From positions 1 through 48,209 of the forward strand of contig NZ_BSUM01000004.1 in assembly GCF_030161595.1 (NCBI RefSeq): a DNA stretch of 48,209 nt. The letters run 5' to 3'. Below the pieces are notes generated by a model, which saw only the letters and a list, made by a program, of their open reading frames with translations, had not been told where the DNA came from and searched no databases. The stretch is from Litorihabitans aurantiacus. GTDB taxonomy: Bacteria > Actinomycetota > Actinomycetes > Actinomycetales > Beutenbergiaceae. Each line of letters begins with the position of its first letter. Position 1 is the first letter of the stretch. Positions 8,233 through 16,577 of this stretch are shown piece by piece. The translations under genes and the position numbers were made by a program.

Positions 8233-8356
8233 TTAGCTGTACTGATCTTGGGTGGGTTCTTCGGCGGACCGTCGTATGAGACCGAGAGAATCTCGACTGC
8301 ACGAGACCGGGACACACCACTACCTACCCGCTACAGGCATCTCCGCCCCCTGGCAT

Positions 8357-8381
8357 CTAACACCAGTAACGGTGGTGTTAG
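8357..8381. promoter_or_regulatory. Operator-like inverted repeat (TAAC-N6-GTTA family)
   Basis: CTAACACCA (8357-8365) and TGGTGTTAG (8373-8381) are inverted around GTAACGG. Nested within is TAAC-GGTGGT-GTTA (8367-8380). The site lies between convergent genes (glycosyltransferase and lsr2), so it is unlikely to be an ordinary promoter operator. A partition or nucleoid-protein site is an alternative. Confidence 0.55.
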
Positions 8382-8456
8382 TGCACACCGCGACCCTCGG
8401 TGCCTCTCGGCTTCGTGTCCTCGCGACAGCGAGGCCGGCAGTTCAGGTGGCGGTGG

Positions 8457-8788
8457 CTACTTCTGGGCGGCGTCGAACTGTTCGCGGATGTTGGCGGGGA
8501 TGCGGCCGCGGTCGTTGACCTCGATGCCGTTGGCGGCAGCCCACTCGCGGATTGCGCCGGCGTCGGAGGCGACACGGGTGCGCCGGGGGAGGGGCTGGTG
8601 GTGGAGCGGCCGGCCTTGCGGGCGACGGCCTTGTAGGAGGCGAGCGCGTCGTCCAGTGCCTGACGGTTCTCGGCGCCGAGGTCGATCTCGTAGGTCTTGC
8701 CCTCGTGGGCGAAGGTGACGGTCTGAACGTCCTCGGTGATGTTTTCGTCGAGGTCGTCGATCAATGTCACGGTGGTCTTCTGCACCAT
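8457..8788 (-). pseudogene. lsr2: Lsr2 family nucleoid-associated protein, frameshifted
   Basis: The N-terminal oligomerisation domain reads MVQKTTVTLIDDLDENITED...VTFAHEGKTYEIDLGAENRQAL. The present frame then leaves the family, but one extra base in the five-G run at 8585-8589 restores the DNA-binding domain AIREWAAANGIEVNDRGRIPANI with its RGR minor-groove hook, ending at 8457 (110 aa, the normal size). Lsr2 is the actinobacterial H-NS analogue: it coats AT-rich DNA and silences foreign genes. On a plasmid it may hide low-GC cargo such as 11.6-13.6 kb and 19.5-21.4 kb from host silencing (inference). The ATG at 8788 has AGGAG upstream and a TAGCCT box is at the complement of 8829-8834. Confidence 0.85.
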
Positions 8789-8831
8789 GGTGCTGGGGCT
8801 CCTAGATCGTTCGGTGTCGGTCGCTTCGAGG

Positions 8832-9242
8832 CTAGCCTCTGGTCCTGGGAGTGAGGATCGTCAGTACGTCAGCCCGGCGAGGGGTGCACTGAAAAGGAAC
8901 CCCCGAGGGCTGCCGCCCACGGGGGTAGGGGCCGTTGTGAATTGTCCGGAAGGTGACGACGAGGTTGATCACGACGGCGACGAGGAGGACAGTCGTGGAG
9001 GGGACGCCGAAGAACCCGTCGGCTACCGATGGGCTGATGGTGAGTACGAGGTAGAGCACCCACAGCCCTAGAGCGAGGCTCGCTGTCATGGTCGCGAGGT
9101 GTCTCGCGGGGCGAGGGTTCGGATTCGTGCTGGATGGCTTGCCGGCCCGGCGTCGGTGCCGTCGGTCGAAGAGCCAGAGGCCCAGGGCGATGGTGGAGAC
9201 GGCCGCCGCGGCGATGAGGTGGCCGGTCGAGGGGGCATCCAT
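8832..9242 (-). CDS. Small membrane protein, three predicted TM segments
   Basis: A 136-aa protein with hydrophobic segments LIAAAAVSTIALGLWLF, HLATMTASLALGLWVLYLVL and TTVLLVAVVINLVVTF separated by basic loops. I recognise no family. The ATG at 9242 is chosen; a GTG nine codons upstream (9269) is possible. It lies between lsr2 and the resolvase, all on the minus strand. Confidence 0.5.
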   Translation of the reverse strand: MDAPSTGHLIAAAAVSTIALGLWLFDRRHRRRAGKPSSTNPNPRPARHLATMTASLALGLWVLYLVLTISPSVADGFFGVPSTTVLLVAVVINLVVTFRTIHNGPYPRGRQPSGVPFQCTPRRADVLTILTPRTRG

Positions 9243-9287
9243 GACTTCACTCTGCCTGCCAGAGGGCACTCGCGCGTGGTGAGTGGG

Positions 9288-9878
9288 CTACAGGGCGTCG
9301 GTGGGGGGCTGCTCGCGTCGGAGCTCGCGGTAGATGGTGGTGCGGGAGACGTCGAAGAGTTCGGCGAGCTCTGCCTGGGTGTGCTGGCCGGCGGCGGCGA
9401 GAGTGATGAGGTGGCGGCGCTTGGTCTTGCTGAGGGTGGGTTGGCGGCCACGGAGCTTGCCGGCTGCCTTGGCGATCTGCATGCCCTCGCGGGTGCGGGC
9501 GCGGATGAGGTCGGCCTCGAACTCGGCCACCATGCCCAGGACGTTGAACAGGAGCCGGCCGACGGGGTCGGCGGGGTCGTAGACCGAGCCGCCGAGGTCG
9601 AGGGCGACACCTTTGGCGGTGAGCTCGTCGGCGATGTTGCGCGCGTCGGGTAGGGAGCGGGCGAGTCGGTCGAGCTTCGTGATGACCAGGGTGTCGCCGT
9701 TGCGGACGGCAGCGAGGGCCTGGGCCAGCCCGGGACGGTCGCGGTTGCGTCCGGTCAGACCGTGGTCGACGTAGATCAGGTCCGGTGCCACGCCAAGTTT
9801 GGTGAGTGCATCGCGCTGGGCCGTGAGGTCCTGGCCGGTGGTCGACACCCGCGCGTAGCCCACTCTGGTTCCGGTCAC
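9288..9878 (-). CDS. Serine recombinase (resolvase/invertase family)
   Basis: A 196-aa protein. The catalytic motif YARVSTTGQD gives Ser12 as nucleophile. Other conserved parts are DHGLTGRNRDRPGL, the Arg-rich KLDRLARS motif and GMVAEFEADLIRARTREGM. The C-terminal HTH (TQAELAELFDVSRTTIYREL) is of the Hin/Tn3-resolvase type. It probably resolves plasmid multimers or is a remnant of a transposon module. No transposase or terminal inverted repeats were found nearby. The 258-base spacer at 9879-10136 is the natural place for a res site. Confidence 0.88.
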   Translation of the reverse strand: MTGTRVGYARVSTTGQDLTAQRDALTKLGVAPDLIYVDHGLTGRNRDRPGLAQALAAVRNGDTLVITKLDRLARSLPDARNIADELTAKGVALDLGGSVYDPADPVGRLLFNVLGMVAEFEADLIRARTREGMQIAKAAGKLRGRQPTLSKTKRRHLITLAAAGQHTQAELAELFDVSRTTIYRELRREQPPTDAL

Positions 9879-10123
9879 TACCCCAGTGTTGCAGATAGGG
9901 CACCCTCACCGCCCACCAAATCGTGCGACCTATACGCGCAACGCGACCTGAGCATCTGTCTAGGTGCCGGGTTGGGGTGTGGGTGCACGGTGAGGGATCG
10001 TCTAGTGGCACTCCGGCCGACCCTGAGACTCTGCCCGCCTGCGACCGAGCGGTGCTGCTAGCGCGCCTAGGTAGTTACAGACATCAAGGCCGCACATGTG
10101 GTGCGTTATGGCTTGGCGTGGGT

Positions 10124-10129
10124 TAGGTT
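10124..10129 (+). promoter_or_regulatory. -10 box of leaderless promoter for the T5orf172 protein
   Basis: TAGGTT ends seven bases before ATG 10137 (and ten before a second in-frame ATG at 10140). There is no Shine-Dalgarno in between. This supports 10137 as the start rather than the upstream GTG at 10098. Confidence 0.5.
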
Positions 10130-10136
10130 CCGGTCC

Positions 10137-11552
10137 ATGATGCCTGCGAACTGGTACCTCGACCCCGACGATGCGTCGCTGCAGCGCTGGTGGGATGGGG
10201 AGCGCTGGACTCAGGATCGTCGTGCTCTCCAGGACGAGCCTCGTCCGCCGGATGCACCTGCGGAGTTCTCGTTCTTCTCGGGGAAGTCGGCTGCGGCGGC
10301 GTGGCGGCAGCGGGCGGAGTTCTTCACTGCCAGGTACGGGGCCGAGCGGGCCAAGCTCGAGCAGGTCGTGGGCGAGCTCGTTCAGGCCCGAGGTGCCCTG
10401 TCCCGGGTGAAGGGCATGGAACTGATCGAGGTGGAAGCCGAGATCGCGCGCCGACGGGGCGAGCTGGAGTCGTTGACGGCTGAGGTCGCCGGCGCCCGGT
10501 CCGTGCTGCAGCGCGAACGTGAGCAGGTGCTCGAGGTGCGATCGGTCGCGTCGCTGCAGGATGTGTCGCTGTTCGACTTCGACCACGTCGCCGAGGGCTC
10601 GGCCAGCCTGGCGAACCGGTTGTCAGAGGTGCGGGTGAAGTACAAGCAGCTGATCAAGGAGAGCAGGGCTACCTCGTACTCGGAGAGCTTCACGTTCAAC
10701 GGTTCAGCGGCCAAGGGCAAGACCTTCGCGAAGAACATGGCCAAGACGATGCTGGCCGCCTACAACGCCGAGGCAGAGAACGCGATCAAGGCCGTGCGCG
10801 CCGGAGGCTTGGACACCGCTCGCGCTCGACTCGATCGAGTTGTGGACCGGGTCGAGCGCAACGGCGCGATGATCGATCTCAAGATCAACGCCGCCTACCA
10901 CCGCCTCCGGCTCGAGGAGCTGACCCTGGCGGAGCGACACCTCCACGCAGTGAAGGTTGAAAAGGAGCTGGAGCGTGAGCGTCGCGCCGAGCTACGTGAG
11001 CAGGCCAAGGCCGAGGCCGAGCTGGCCAAGGAGAAGGAGCGCCTGGACAAGGAGCGCAACCACTACCTCAACGTGATCGAGGCGCTCCGGCAGCGCGGCG
11101 ATGAAGCCGAGGCCGCCAAGATCGAGGCCAAGCTCGCCGACGTCGACCGAGCGATCCAAGACGTCGACTACCGCGCCGCGAACATCCGCGCCGGCTACGT
11201 GTACGTGATCTCCAACCTCGGGGCCATGGGGGAGCGCATGGTCAAGATCGGCATGACCCGCCGCCTCGACCCGATGGACCGGGTGAAGGAGCTCGGCGAT
11301 GCCTCGGTCCCCTTCCCCTTTGACGTCCACGCGCTCTTCTTCGCCGAAGACGCTGTGGGGATCGAGAACATGCTGCACCGCACCTTCGCCGAGCAGCGGG
11401 TCAACAGGATCAACCAGCGACGCGAGTTCTTCTACACCACACCGACCGACGTGCTCGATGCCTTGCAGTCCCACGGAGTGTCACTCGTGGAGTACGCCGT
11501 GGAACCGGAGGCAGAGCAGTACAGACTGAGCATCGCCGCCGCTGGCGCCTGA
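10137..11552 (+). CDS. DUF2510 - coiled coil (DUF4041-like) - T5orf172 GIY-YIG-like nuclease
   Basis: A 471-aa protein in three parts. Residues 5-30 are a DUF2510 motif (NWYLDPDDASLQRWWDGERWT). Residues about 60-350 are a long helical region of DUF4041 type (KYKQLIKESRATSYSESF, NAEAENAIKAVRAG, charged coiled coil). Residues about 355-450 form a T5orf172/Mug113 domain, the GIY-YIG-like nuclease fold: GYVYVISNLG, MVKIGMTRRLDPMDRVKEL, then the Glu of IENMLHRTF. DUF4041-T5orf172 proteins are known from phages and genomic islands, and a role in DNA cleavage or defence is plausible but not shown. The gene starts the block that continues with the ParA-like/PIN pair and is higher in GC than those genes. 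Confidence 0.75.
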   Translation: MMPANWYLDPDDASLQRWWDGERWTQDRRALQDEPRPPDAPAEFSFFSGKSAAAAWRQRAEFFTARYGAERAKLEQVVGELVQARGALSRVKGMELIEVEAEIARRRGELESLTAEVAGARSVLQREREQVLEVRSVASLQDVSLFDFDHVAEGSASLANRLSEVRVKYKQLIKESRATSYSESFTFNGSAAKGKTFAKNMAKTMLAAYNAEAENAIKAVRAGGLDTARARLDRVVDRVERNGAMIDLKINAAYHRLRLEELTLAERHLHAVKVEKELERERRAELREQAKAEAELAKEKERLDKERNHYLNVIEALRQRGDEAEAAKIEAKLADVDRAIQDVDYRAANIRAGYVYVISNLGAMGERMVKIGMTRRLDPMDRVKELGDASVPFPFDVHALFFAEDAVGIENMLHRTFAEQRVNRINQRREFFYTTPTDVLDALQSHGVSLVEYAVEPEAEQYRLSIAAAGA

Positions 11553-11648
11553 ATAGACACCTTGGAATCACGCCCCGTCCTGACGTGATACCTGTCCACG
11601 TGTGATAGCGGAGTAACCTCGAGCTCGACCTCAGAACCTGGAGACCCG

Positions 11649-12635
11649 ATGCAGACCATCGCTTTCTACAACCATAAGGGCGGCGTCGGCAAGACCACCC
11701 TGCTTTTCAATCTGGGCATAGCGCTCCAAAGTCAGGGGAAGAAGGTGCTCTTTGTCGACGGAGACGCCCAGGCCAATCTGACGAGTATCGCACTGAGGGA
11801 TGAGCAGATTGAAGAAGTCTACGATAGCGAACAGACTATCTATCACGGCTTGGCGCCCCTCGTCGAAGGGTCAGGAGACATCGAGATTGTCAGGCCCATC
11901 GAGATTCGAGACAACGCCTGGGTTCTTCCTGGGCACATTAATCTAAGCGTGTTTGAAGAAATAGCTCCTGAAGGATGGACTAGCGCCCTGGCCGGGAATC
12001 CTCGCGGCTTCAGGGTTAGTACAGCCGTGCACCGGCTGACAAGGGGTGTTGCAGCCCAGGTTGGGGCTGAGTACATTCTGCTCGACCTCGGGCCGAATGT
12101 TGGGGCGTTTAATCGGGCTGCCCTCCTGGCTGCGGATGGATTCGTCATTCCCATGTCGCCCGACCTGTTCTCGCTGACGGCGCTTCCCAGCGTGGGGGAG
12201 AGCGTGAGTAGGTGGGTCGATGAGTGGCGCATCGCGACTAACTCCGCGTCGAGGAGGGGGCTCAAGCTGGGATTTGACCTACCCGTCGGGTCCCCAGTAC
12301 CCCTCGGGTACATCAGCCAGCAGTTTGCCGTCTATAGAGAGCAGCCCGCGAAGGCATACAAGCGATGGGTGAACCAGATCCCTGCTCAGTATGTCGCTGG
12401 AGTAGTGGAGCCACTCGCCGAGGCGGGCGTTAGGCACCCGGAACGCGAGGGCAAGATCGGCGAGGTGCGAAACCTTTCCAGCCTGATCCCTATGGCTCAA
12501 AGGAACCGTTCCGCTGTTTTCGAATTGACTGGCACCCTCGCTCGAGGGGCACAGTTCACTCGTGCGCGCGACACCTACAACCTCTTTGCTGATCTTGCCG
12601 GTGAAGTTCTGAATCGTCTCGACGAGACTTTGTAG
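11649..12635 (+). CDS. Orphan ParA/MinD-type ATPase paired with a PIN protein
   Basis: A 328-aa protein with the deviant Walker A KGGVGKTT at residues 10-17, the switch motif VDGDAQANLT, and Walker B-like LLDLGPNVGAFNRAALLAADGFVIPM. It is longer than the partition ParA at 39283-40080 and differs in its C-terminal half (VPLGYISQQFAVYREQPAKAYKRW). No ParB- or RHH-like gene follows; instead a PIN-domain gene starts six bases downstream. Its lower GC than neighbours suggests recent acquisition. It is therefore unlikely to serve plasmid partition. A role as the ATPase sensor of a two-gene defence or toxin system is an inference. The Shine-Dalgarno GGAGA is at proper distance from ATG 11649, and a TAACCT box lies at 11614-11619. 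Confidence 0.75.
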   Translation: MQTIAFYNHKGGVGKTTLLFNLGIALQSQGKKVLFVDGDAQANLTSIALRDEQIEEVYDSEQTIYHGLAPLVEGSGDIEIVRPIEIRDNAWVLPGHINLSVFEEIAPEGWTSALAGNPRGFRVSTAVHRLTRGVAAQVGAEYILLDLGPNVGAFNRAALLAADGFVIPMSPDLFSLTALPSVGESVSRWVDEWRIATNSASRRGLKLGFDLPVGSPVPLGYISQQFAVYREQPAKAYKRWVNQIPAQYVAGVVEPLAEAGVRHPEREGKIGEVRNLSSLIPMAQRNRSAVFELTGTLARGAQFTRARDTYNLFADLAGEVLNRLDETL

Positions 12636-12641
12636 GCCACT

Positions 12642-13607
12642 ATGACGGAAGCCGGGTCGCGTCCAGAACTCATTGTGCTTGACACCTCCACCTTGCCGCG
12701 GCGTGCAAGTATCCGAGACAATCCACTGCTTTCGGCGCTTCTTCGCATTGCAAAAGCAACCGACATCAAACTATGCATAACAGACGTGATTCTTGAGGAA
12801 TCAACGTCGGCGCGTCGGCGCGCCGCAGAGCAGGCGATATCCGAACTCAAGGCTGCGGTTAGAAAGTTAGGGAGTCTCCATGAGGAGTCTGGAGGGGATC
12901 TATACATTCCGTCCGTGGAAGAAATCGTCGAGCGATGGGAGGGGGACCTGCGAAGTTCTTTCTCAATCCTCGAGACCGCCGGGGAGGATGCTCGCCTCTC
13001 ATTGCTCAGGGAGGCTAATCGAATTCCTCCGGCCAGGGCCTCGGGGGACTCTGCCATTGGCTCACGAGATGCGTCGATCTGGCTCACTGCTAAGCGGGCA
13101 GCTGGCGAGCAGCGCGTCCTTCTGGTCTCTGGCAATACTTCCGACTTTGCCGGCACCAATGGCCTACGACAAGAGCTTGAGGAAGAGTTATCAGAGGGCG
13201 AGTTGGTCGCTTACTCCGCGTCCGTAGACGCAACAGTATCTTTGTTGGCAGAGAGCGTTATTCCGATTGCGCGCGACGTCTCTGACGTCAACGCATGGGA
13301 CGGCGATTCCGATATTCTTATGCAGGCTACAAATTTTGTTATTGCGAGCACCGACGAAACCCTCGATTATGCTTACGGCCAAATAGATAATAAGAGCATG
13401 GAGGTCAGGCGCGAGTACGCTTTCCCTGGCGGGCGGCTGGCGCTGATCGCTCTGACTTCCGACCTCAAGATTTCGCCTCTTGACCTCGATCCATCTGACG
13501 CGGGCTCCCGCAACTACCCAATAATCGTAGACTTCTGGGTGCTATGGGACGATGACGAGTCGACGAGCATTGACGTCGATCGAATTCGTCATGACTCGTC
13601 CGGGTAA
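12642..13607 (+). CDS. PIN-domain (DUF4935-like) putative ribonuclease
   Basis: A 321-aa protein. The N-terminal half has a PIN-like acid set: Asp14 (LIVLDTSTL), Glu52/53 (VILEEST), Asp143 (GSRDASIWLTA) and Asp168 (VSGNTSDFAG), as in the PIN nucleases that bind Mg2+ and cut RNA. The C-terminal 140 residues are beta-rich and unrecognised. The gene is coupled to the ParA-type ATPase (6-base gap) and shares its lower GC, so the pair probably moved together. Function by inference: RNA cleavage licensed by the ATPase, e.g. abortive phage defence. No separate antitoxin is visible. Confidence 0.7.
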   Translation: MTEAGSRPELIVLDTSTLPRRASIRDNPLLSALLRIAKATDIKLCITDVILEESTSARRRAAEQAISELKAAVRKLGSLHEESGGDLYIPSVEEIVERWEGDLRSSFSILETAGEDARLSLLREANRIPPARASGDSAIGSRDASIWLTAKRAAGEQRVLLVSGNTSDFAGTNGLRQELEEELSEGELVAYSASVDATVSLLAESVIPIARDVSDVNAWDGDSDILMQATNFVIASTDETLDYAYGQIDNKSMEVRREYAFPGGRLALIALTSDLKISPLDLDPSDAGSRNYPIIVDFWVLWDDDESTSIDVDRIRHDSSG

Positions 13608-13817
13608 CTTTTCTAGGGCGGCGCGAAGCTATAGTTGGCGGGCTCGGGGGCGGCCTACTAGAAGCCGCAATCATGCGATTCCGTGGTGGTACCAGCGTGT
13701 GTGGCTGAGTGAGGCTGCAGGCCTCGTTGTGACCGGGAGGGTGCGTGAACTCCTGTCAACGCGTGTAGCGCGCAGTTGCTGCCATGGGTATAAGGTGCCT
13801 TGTAGGAGGTGGTTGGG

Positions 13818-14279
13818 ATGGCTCTGGTAGAGGTGCCGCCAAGGGCGGCCGCGGCGGTCCAGTTGCGACACCGTCGCGATCTGGACGAGGTGGATCTGCG
13901 TCGCGAGTTGGTGGCGTTGTCGGAGGAGGGGTACTCGCAGACGCGGATCGCTCAGTGGTTGCAGATCAGTCAGTCGGCGGTGTCTCAGCTGTTGAAGACG
14001 GCGCGTGGCGGGTCGGTGGCGCGTGCGGGGTTCTCGGGTGCGAGTCCACGTGAGTTGTGTCAGCGGTACGCGGCCGGCCTGTTGAGCCGGGAGCAGGTCG
14101 TGGACGAGCTGACGCGGTGGGAGTACGTCCCGATGGCCCAGCACGAGGCGTACGAGGACCTGCCGGTGCAGCCCGAGGGCACGATCTGGGACGTGTACCG
14201 CGCTGCGATGGACGGCCTGATCGATGAGGGTCTGTACGGGGAGGTCGCGGCGCGGGTCGCGGCGGACGCGAGCGCGTGA
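13818..14279 (+). CDS. HTH protein coupled to zeta-toxin gene (putative antitoxin/regulator)
   Basis: A 153-aa protein. Start at ATG 13818, preceded by an ideal AGGAGGT at 13804-13810; an in-frame ATG upstream lacks support. Residues about 30-60 form a helix-turn-helix (LVALSEEGYSQTRIAQWLQISQSAVSQLLKTA). The rest is acidic and helical. The stop overlaps the GTG of the zeta-like gene by four bases, a translational coupling typical of antitoxin-toxin pairs. It does not resemble the classical epsilon antitoxin, so the antitoxin role is inferred from position. Confidence 0.65.
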   Translation: MALVEVPPRAAAAVQLRHRRDLDEVDLRRELVALSEEGYSQTRIAQWLQISQSAVSQLLKTARGGSVARAGFSGASPRELCQRYAAGLLSREQVVDELTRWEYVPMAQHEAYEDLPVQPEGTIWDVYRAAMDGLIDEGLYGEVAARVAADASA

Positions 14280-15319
14280 GCCGCGAGGATCACGACCACG
14301 TTGAAGCGATCCGGGCTCTGGTCAGTGGCGGCCCGCTGGCCGCGGACGCCCCGACATCGACCCTGAACAACCCGGAGTGGTTCTTCCCGGGCGGGATGCC
14401 CACCCCGGCGCGTCTCCGGCTCCACAGGCAGCTGAGCGCGCGGGTGTGGGGAGTGGGAGCCCCCGGCGGATGTGAGCGTGCGGACGCCGCGAGCGGTGGT
14501 GCTGGCCGGCCCGCCCGGGGCGGGCAAGTCCACGGTCGCCCGTACCGCTCTGAGCCAGGGTGAGCGCTCCTATCTGCGGGTGGATGCCGATGAGTTCAAG
14601 GAGCTGTTGCTGCGTCAGGCGCTGAGCGATGGCACGTATGAGTCGTTCGTCAAGCCGCAGGCGGTACGTGACCGTGAGGCGCGCGGTGAGGTGTTCGTCC
14701 CGCTCGAGCTGGCGTCGCTGGTGCATCGGGAGTCTTCGATGCTCGCGGCCGATCTGACGCGGCAGGCGATCCAGGCGCGTCGGGACATCATCGTGGACAC
14801 GGTGCTGGCTGCGGAGAGCAACGGCCGGCGCCTGCTGGAGCAGATGCAGGCGCAGGGGTATGAGGTGCGGATGATCGATGTCGAGGTGCCCTACGAGGTT
14901 TCTCAGGCTCGTATCCGTGAACGCTGGGCGTCGGGCCGGGCGCAGGTGCTGGCCGGCGGTGACGACCTCGAGGGGGCCGGTGGGTGCCGAGTGAGTACGC
15001 CCGCAGCGTGTACTACGAGCAGGACGGTGTCTCCAAGCCGGAGCGAGTCTCGGAGCTCCTGGCGCGGGAGTCGCCGATCGTGACGCGGTTCCAGCGCTAC
15101 CGCACGAGCGCGGAGCAGGTGGCCGCGGCCGAGGCGGCAGGTGTCGGTGTCGAGGCAACGCTCGAGCTGGAGTTCGCTCGCCCGAACGTCTCAGCCATGC
15201 CGGTCACGACGACACCCGGACAGGGCCTGAGGGGCGATGAAGCGGCGCGTCGAGCGCTGTCGTATCTGGGCCGGCAACGTGGCCGGGGCCCGTCACGTAG
15301 TGACGGGCGCGAGAGGTAA
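14276..15319 (+). pseudogene. Zeta-toxin family kinase, frameshifted twice
   Basis: Restored length is about 347 aa, assembled from three frames. An N-terminal helical segment starts at GTG 14276 (MSREDHDHVEAIRAL). The kinase core has Walker A AGPPGAGKSTVA, then RVDADEFKELLL, IIVDTVLA and IRERWASGRAQVL. The C-terminal part runs from about 14990 (PSEYARSVYYEQDGVSKPERVSELL) to 15319. The first shift is at the GGGG near 14446-14449 (one base too many). The second is at the five-G run 14982-14986 (one base short; repair gives EGGRWVPSEYARS). Zeta toxins phosphorylate UDP-N-acetylglucosamine and block cell-wall synthesis; here the module would enforce plasmid retention. If the breaks are real the toxin is dead. 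Confidence 0.8.
15288..15308. terminator. Hairpin at the 3' end of the zeta-like gene
   Basis: GCCCGTCAC-GTA-GTGACGGGC, nine-base stem with three-base loop, overlapping the last codons. There is no T-tract. It may terminate or stabilise the toxin transcript. Confidence 0.4.
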
Positions 15320-15423
15320 GACTGCGCGGAGGTAGCCCGTCCACGGGACGCGCACGCCCGAGGTGAGTCAAGGGTGTCGGTGACGTGCGTGCGGTGGTCG
15401 GGCGGTAGGTCGGGTCCGGCTGT

Positions 15424-15477
15424 CCACCTGTGGTCGGGACGAGCCCGAAGGAGATAGCTCGTGCCGTCCACAGGTGG
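15424..15477. repeat. Widely spaced inverted repeat beside the mobilisation region
   Basis: CCACCTGTGG (15424-15433) and CCACAGGTGG (15468-15477) are exact inverted arms 34 bases apart, in the 204-base non-coding stretch between the convergent zeta-like and mobilisation accessory genes. It may be a terminator pair or a protein site. Confidence 0.4.
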
Positions 15478-15523
15478 TCAGGGGGTCATCGAACGAACCT
15501 GCGCCCGTAACGGGCTGTGCGCC

Positions 15524-15904
15524 TCAGGAGGGGTGTCCCTCGTGCTGCTGTAGCTCCTGCTCGGCCGACTGGGGCACCGGGTCGGGGGTGGGTGCAGCGG
15601 CCGTCCGGCGACGACGCGCGACGCGCGTCGTCTTGGCCGCCGGCGGGAGGCCGATCTTCCGTAGTTCGGCCTGGCTCCATCCTGCGTTGACGGCGGCGTC
15701 GTAGGCGCGCACGTCCGCGAGCTCCGCGTTCTTCACCAGGTCGCTGGCCTCCTGCTGTGCGCGTGCGAGGAGCGCTGCGCTTTCGGCCTGCGCGTCGGTC
15801 ACGGCCTGCCGTGTCACCGCGAGTTCGCGCACGCTGTCGATGCGTGTTTCCTGTGCCGCGCGAGCGAGTTCGACGGCCTGGTCCGGTGTGGGTGTGCGAG
15901 CCAT
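15524..15904 (-). CDS. Mobilisation-region accessory protein, coiled coil
   Basis: A 126-aa protein with a long helical segment (residues about 8-60, PDQAVELARAAQETRID...LVKNAELADV), a short motif GWSQAELRKIGLP, and a basic-then-acidic tail. I do not recognise a named family, but small helical proteins of this kind are common divergent partners of mobC in actinobacterial plasmids. AGGAG lies eight bases before ATG 15904. It is divergent from mobC across the candidate oriT, so a relaxosome accessory role is plausible. Confidence 0.55.
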   Translation of the reverse strand: MARTPTPDQAVELARAAQETRIDSVRELAVTRQAVTDAQAESAALLARAQQEASDLVKNAELADVRAYDAAVNAGWSQAELRKIGLPPAAKTTRVARRRRTAAAPTPDPVPQSAEQELQQHEGHPS

Positions 15905-16136
15905 GGGTGGTTCTCCTCAGCGTTTGCGGTGTGCGCGCCCCGGGCGCTCCGACCGCTCGATCGTATCGAACCCCTGCGGCCTCAGCGAGGCGTAAGGCGA
16001 GTTGCAAAGCCAGCGGTGTCCCGGACGGAGCAAGCTATATAATCAGCCGTGCTGATCGGTTGCCCTGCCGGGAGCTCTTGGGCCATGCTGGCCATGGGTC
16101 CCCACGCCGGGTGGGGTCGCTGCGCTGGGCCGAGAG
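15905..16136. other. Divergent intergenic region, candidate oriT, with TATAAT promoter
   Basis: This 232-base spacer separates the accessory gene from mobC-relaxase. It contains a short repeat-rich segment near 15985-16010 (GCGAGGCG then AAGGCGAG; GGC/GCC flanking GAGTTGCAAA) and a perfect -10 hexamer TATAAT at 16038-16043, rare in this high-GC sequence. oriT usually lies just upstream of the relaxase operon. No known nic consensus could be matched by eye. Confidence 0.45.
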
Positions 16137-16577
16137 GTGGTGGATCGGTTGTCGGAGACGTCGCAGACGGGTACGCCCGCTCCGTCACGTGCGACCACCC
16201 AGCGCCGGCGCCGGCGCGTCGAGGGTGGCCGCAAGGTGCGCTACGAGGTGCGCGCCACCACGGAGGAAGCCGGCGCCCTCCTGGTGCTCGCGGAGCGCTA
16301 CGGCGTCAGCGTTCCCAAGCTGCTGATCGACTCCGCGCTTGCCGGTGGCTCGCAGGCGGCAGCCGCGAGCGCGTCGGAGCGTGAGGCTGTGCTGCGCCAG
16401 TTGCTTGCGGCGCAACGCACGCTCGCCGGCGTGGGCAACAACGTGAACCAGATCGCGCGCCGGGCGAACATCGACGGCGAAATCGTGGCGGACCTTCTGA
16501 CCACCCACGCGCGAGCGCGCGAGTTGGTCGGTCAGATTGCCGAGCTCGTGACGGAGCTGCGGGTGATGGGGCGATGA
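16137..16577 (+). CDS. mobC: MobC-like relaxosome accessory protein
   Basis: A 146-aa protein. The N-terminus is basic with a likely DNA-binding helix pair (YEVRATTEEAGALLVLAERYGVSVPKLLIDSAL). The C-terminal half carries the MobC signature LAGVGNNVNQIARRANIDGEI. Such proteins bind oriT and help the relaxase open it. The start is uncertain: GTG 16137 or 16140, with GAGAGG almost adjacent, or TTG 16149. The stop overlaps the relaxase ATG (ATGA), so the two are coupled. Confidence 0.8.
   Translation: MVDRLSETSQTGTPAPSRATTQRRRRRVEGGRKVRYEVRATTEEAGALLVLAERYGVSVPKLLIDSALAGGSQAAAASASEREAVLRQLLAAQRTLAGVGNNVNQIARRANIDGEIVADLLTTHARARELVGQIAELVTELRVMGR

Noticed and set aside
11649-12635. A second plasmid partition locus
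   Set aside because: No centromere-binding gene follows, no palindromes of the par type are upstream, and a dedicated parA-RHH pair exists at 39283-40475.
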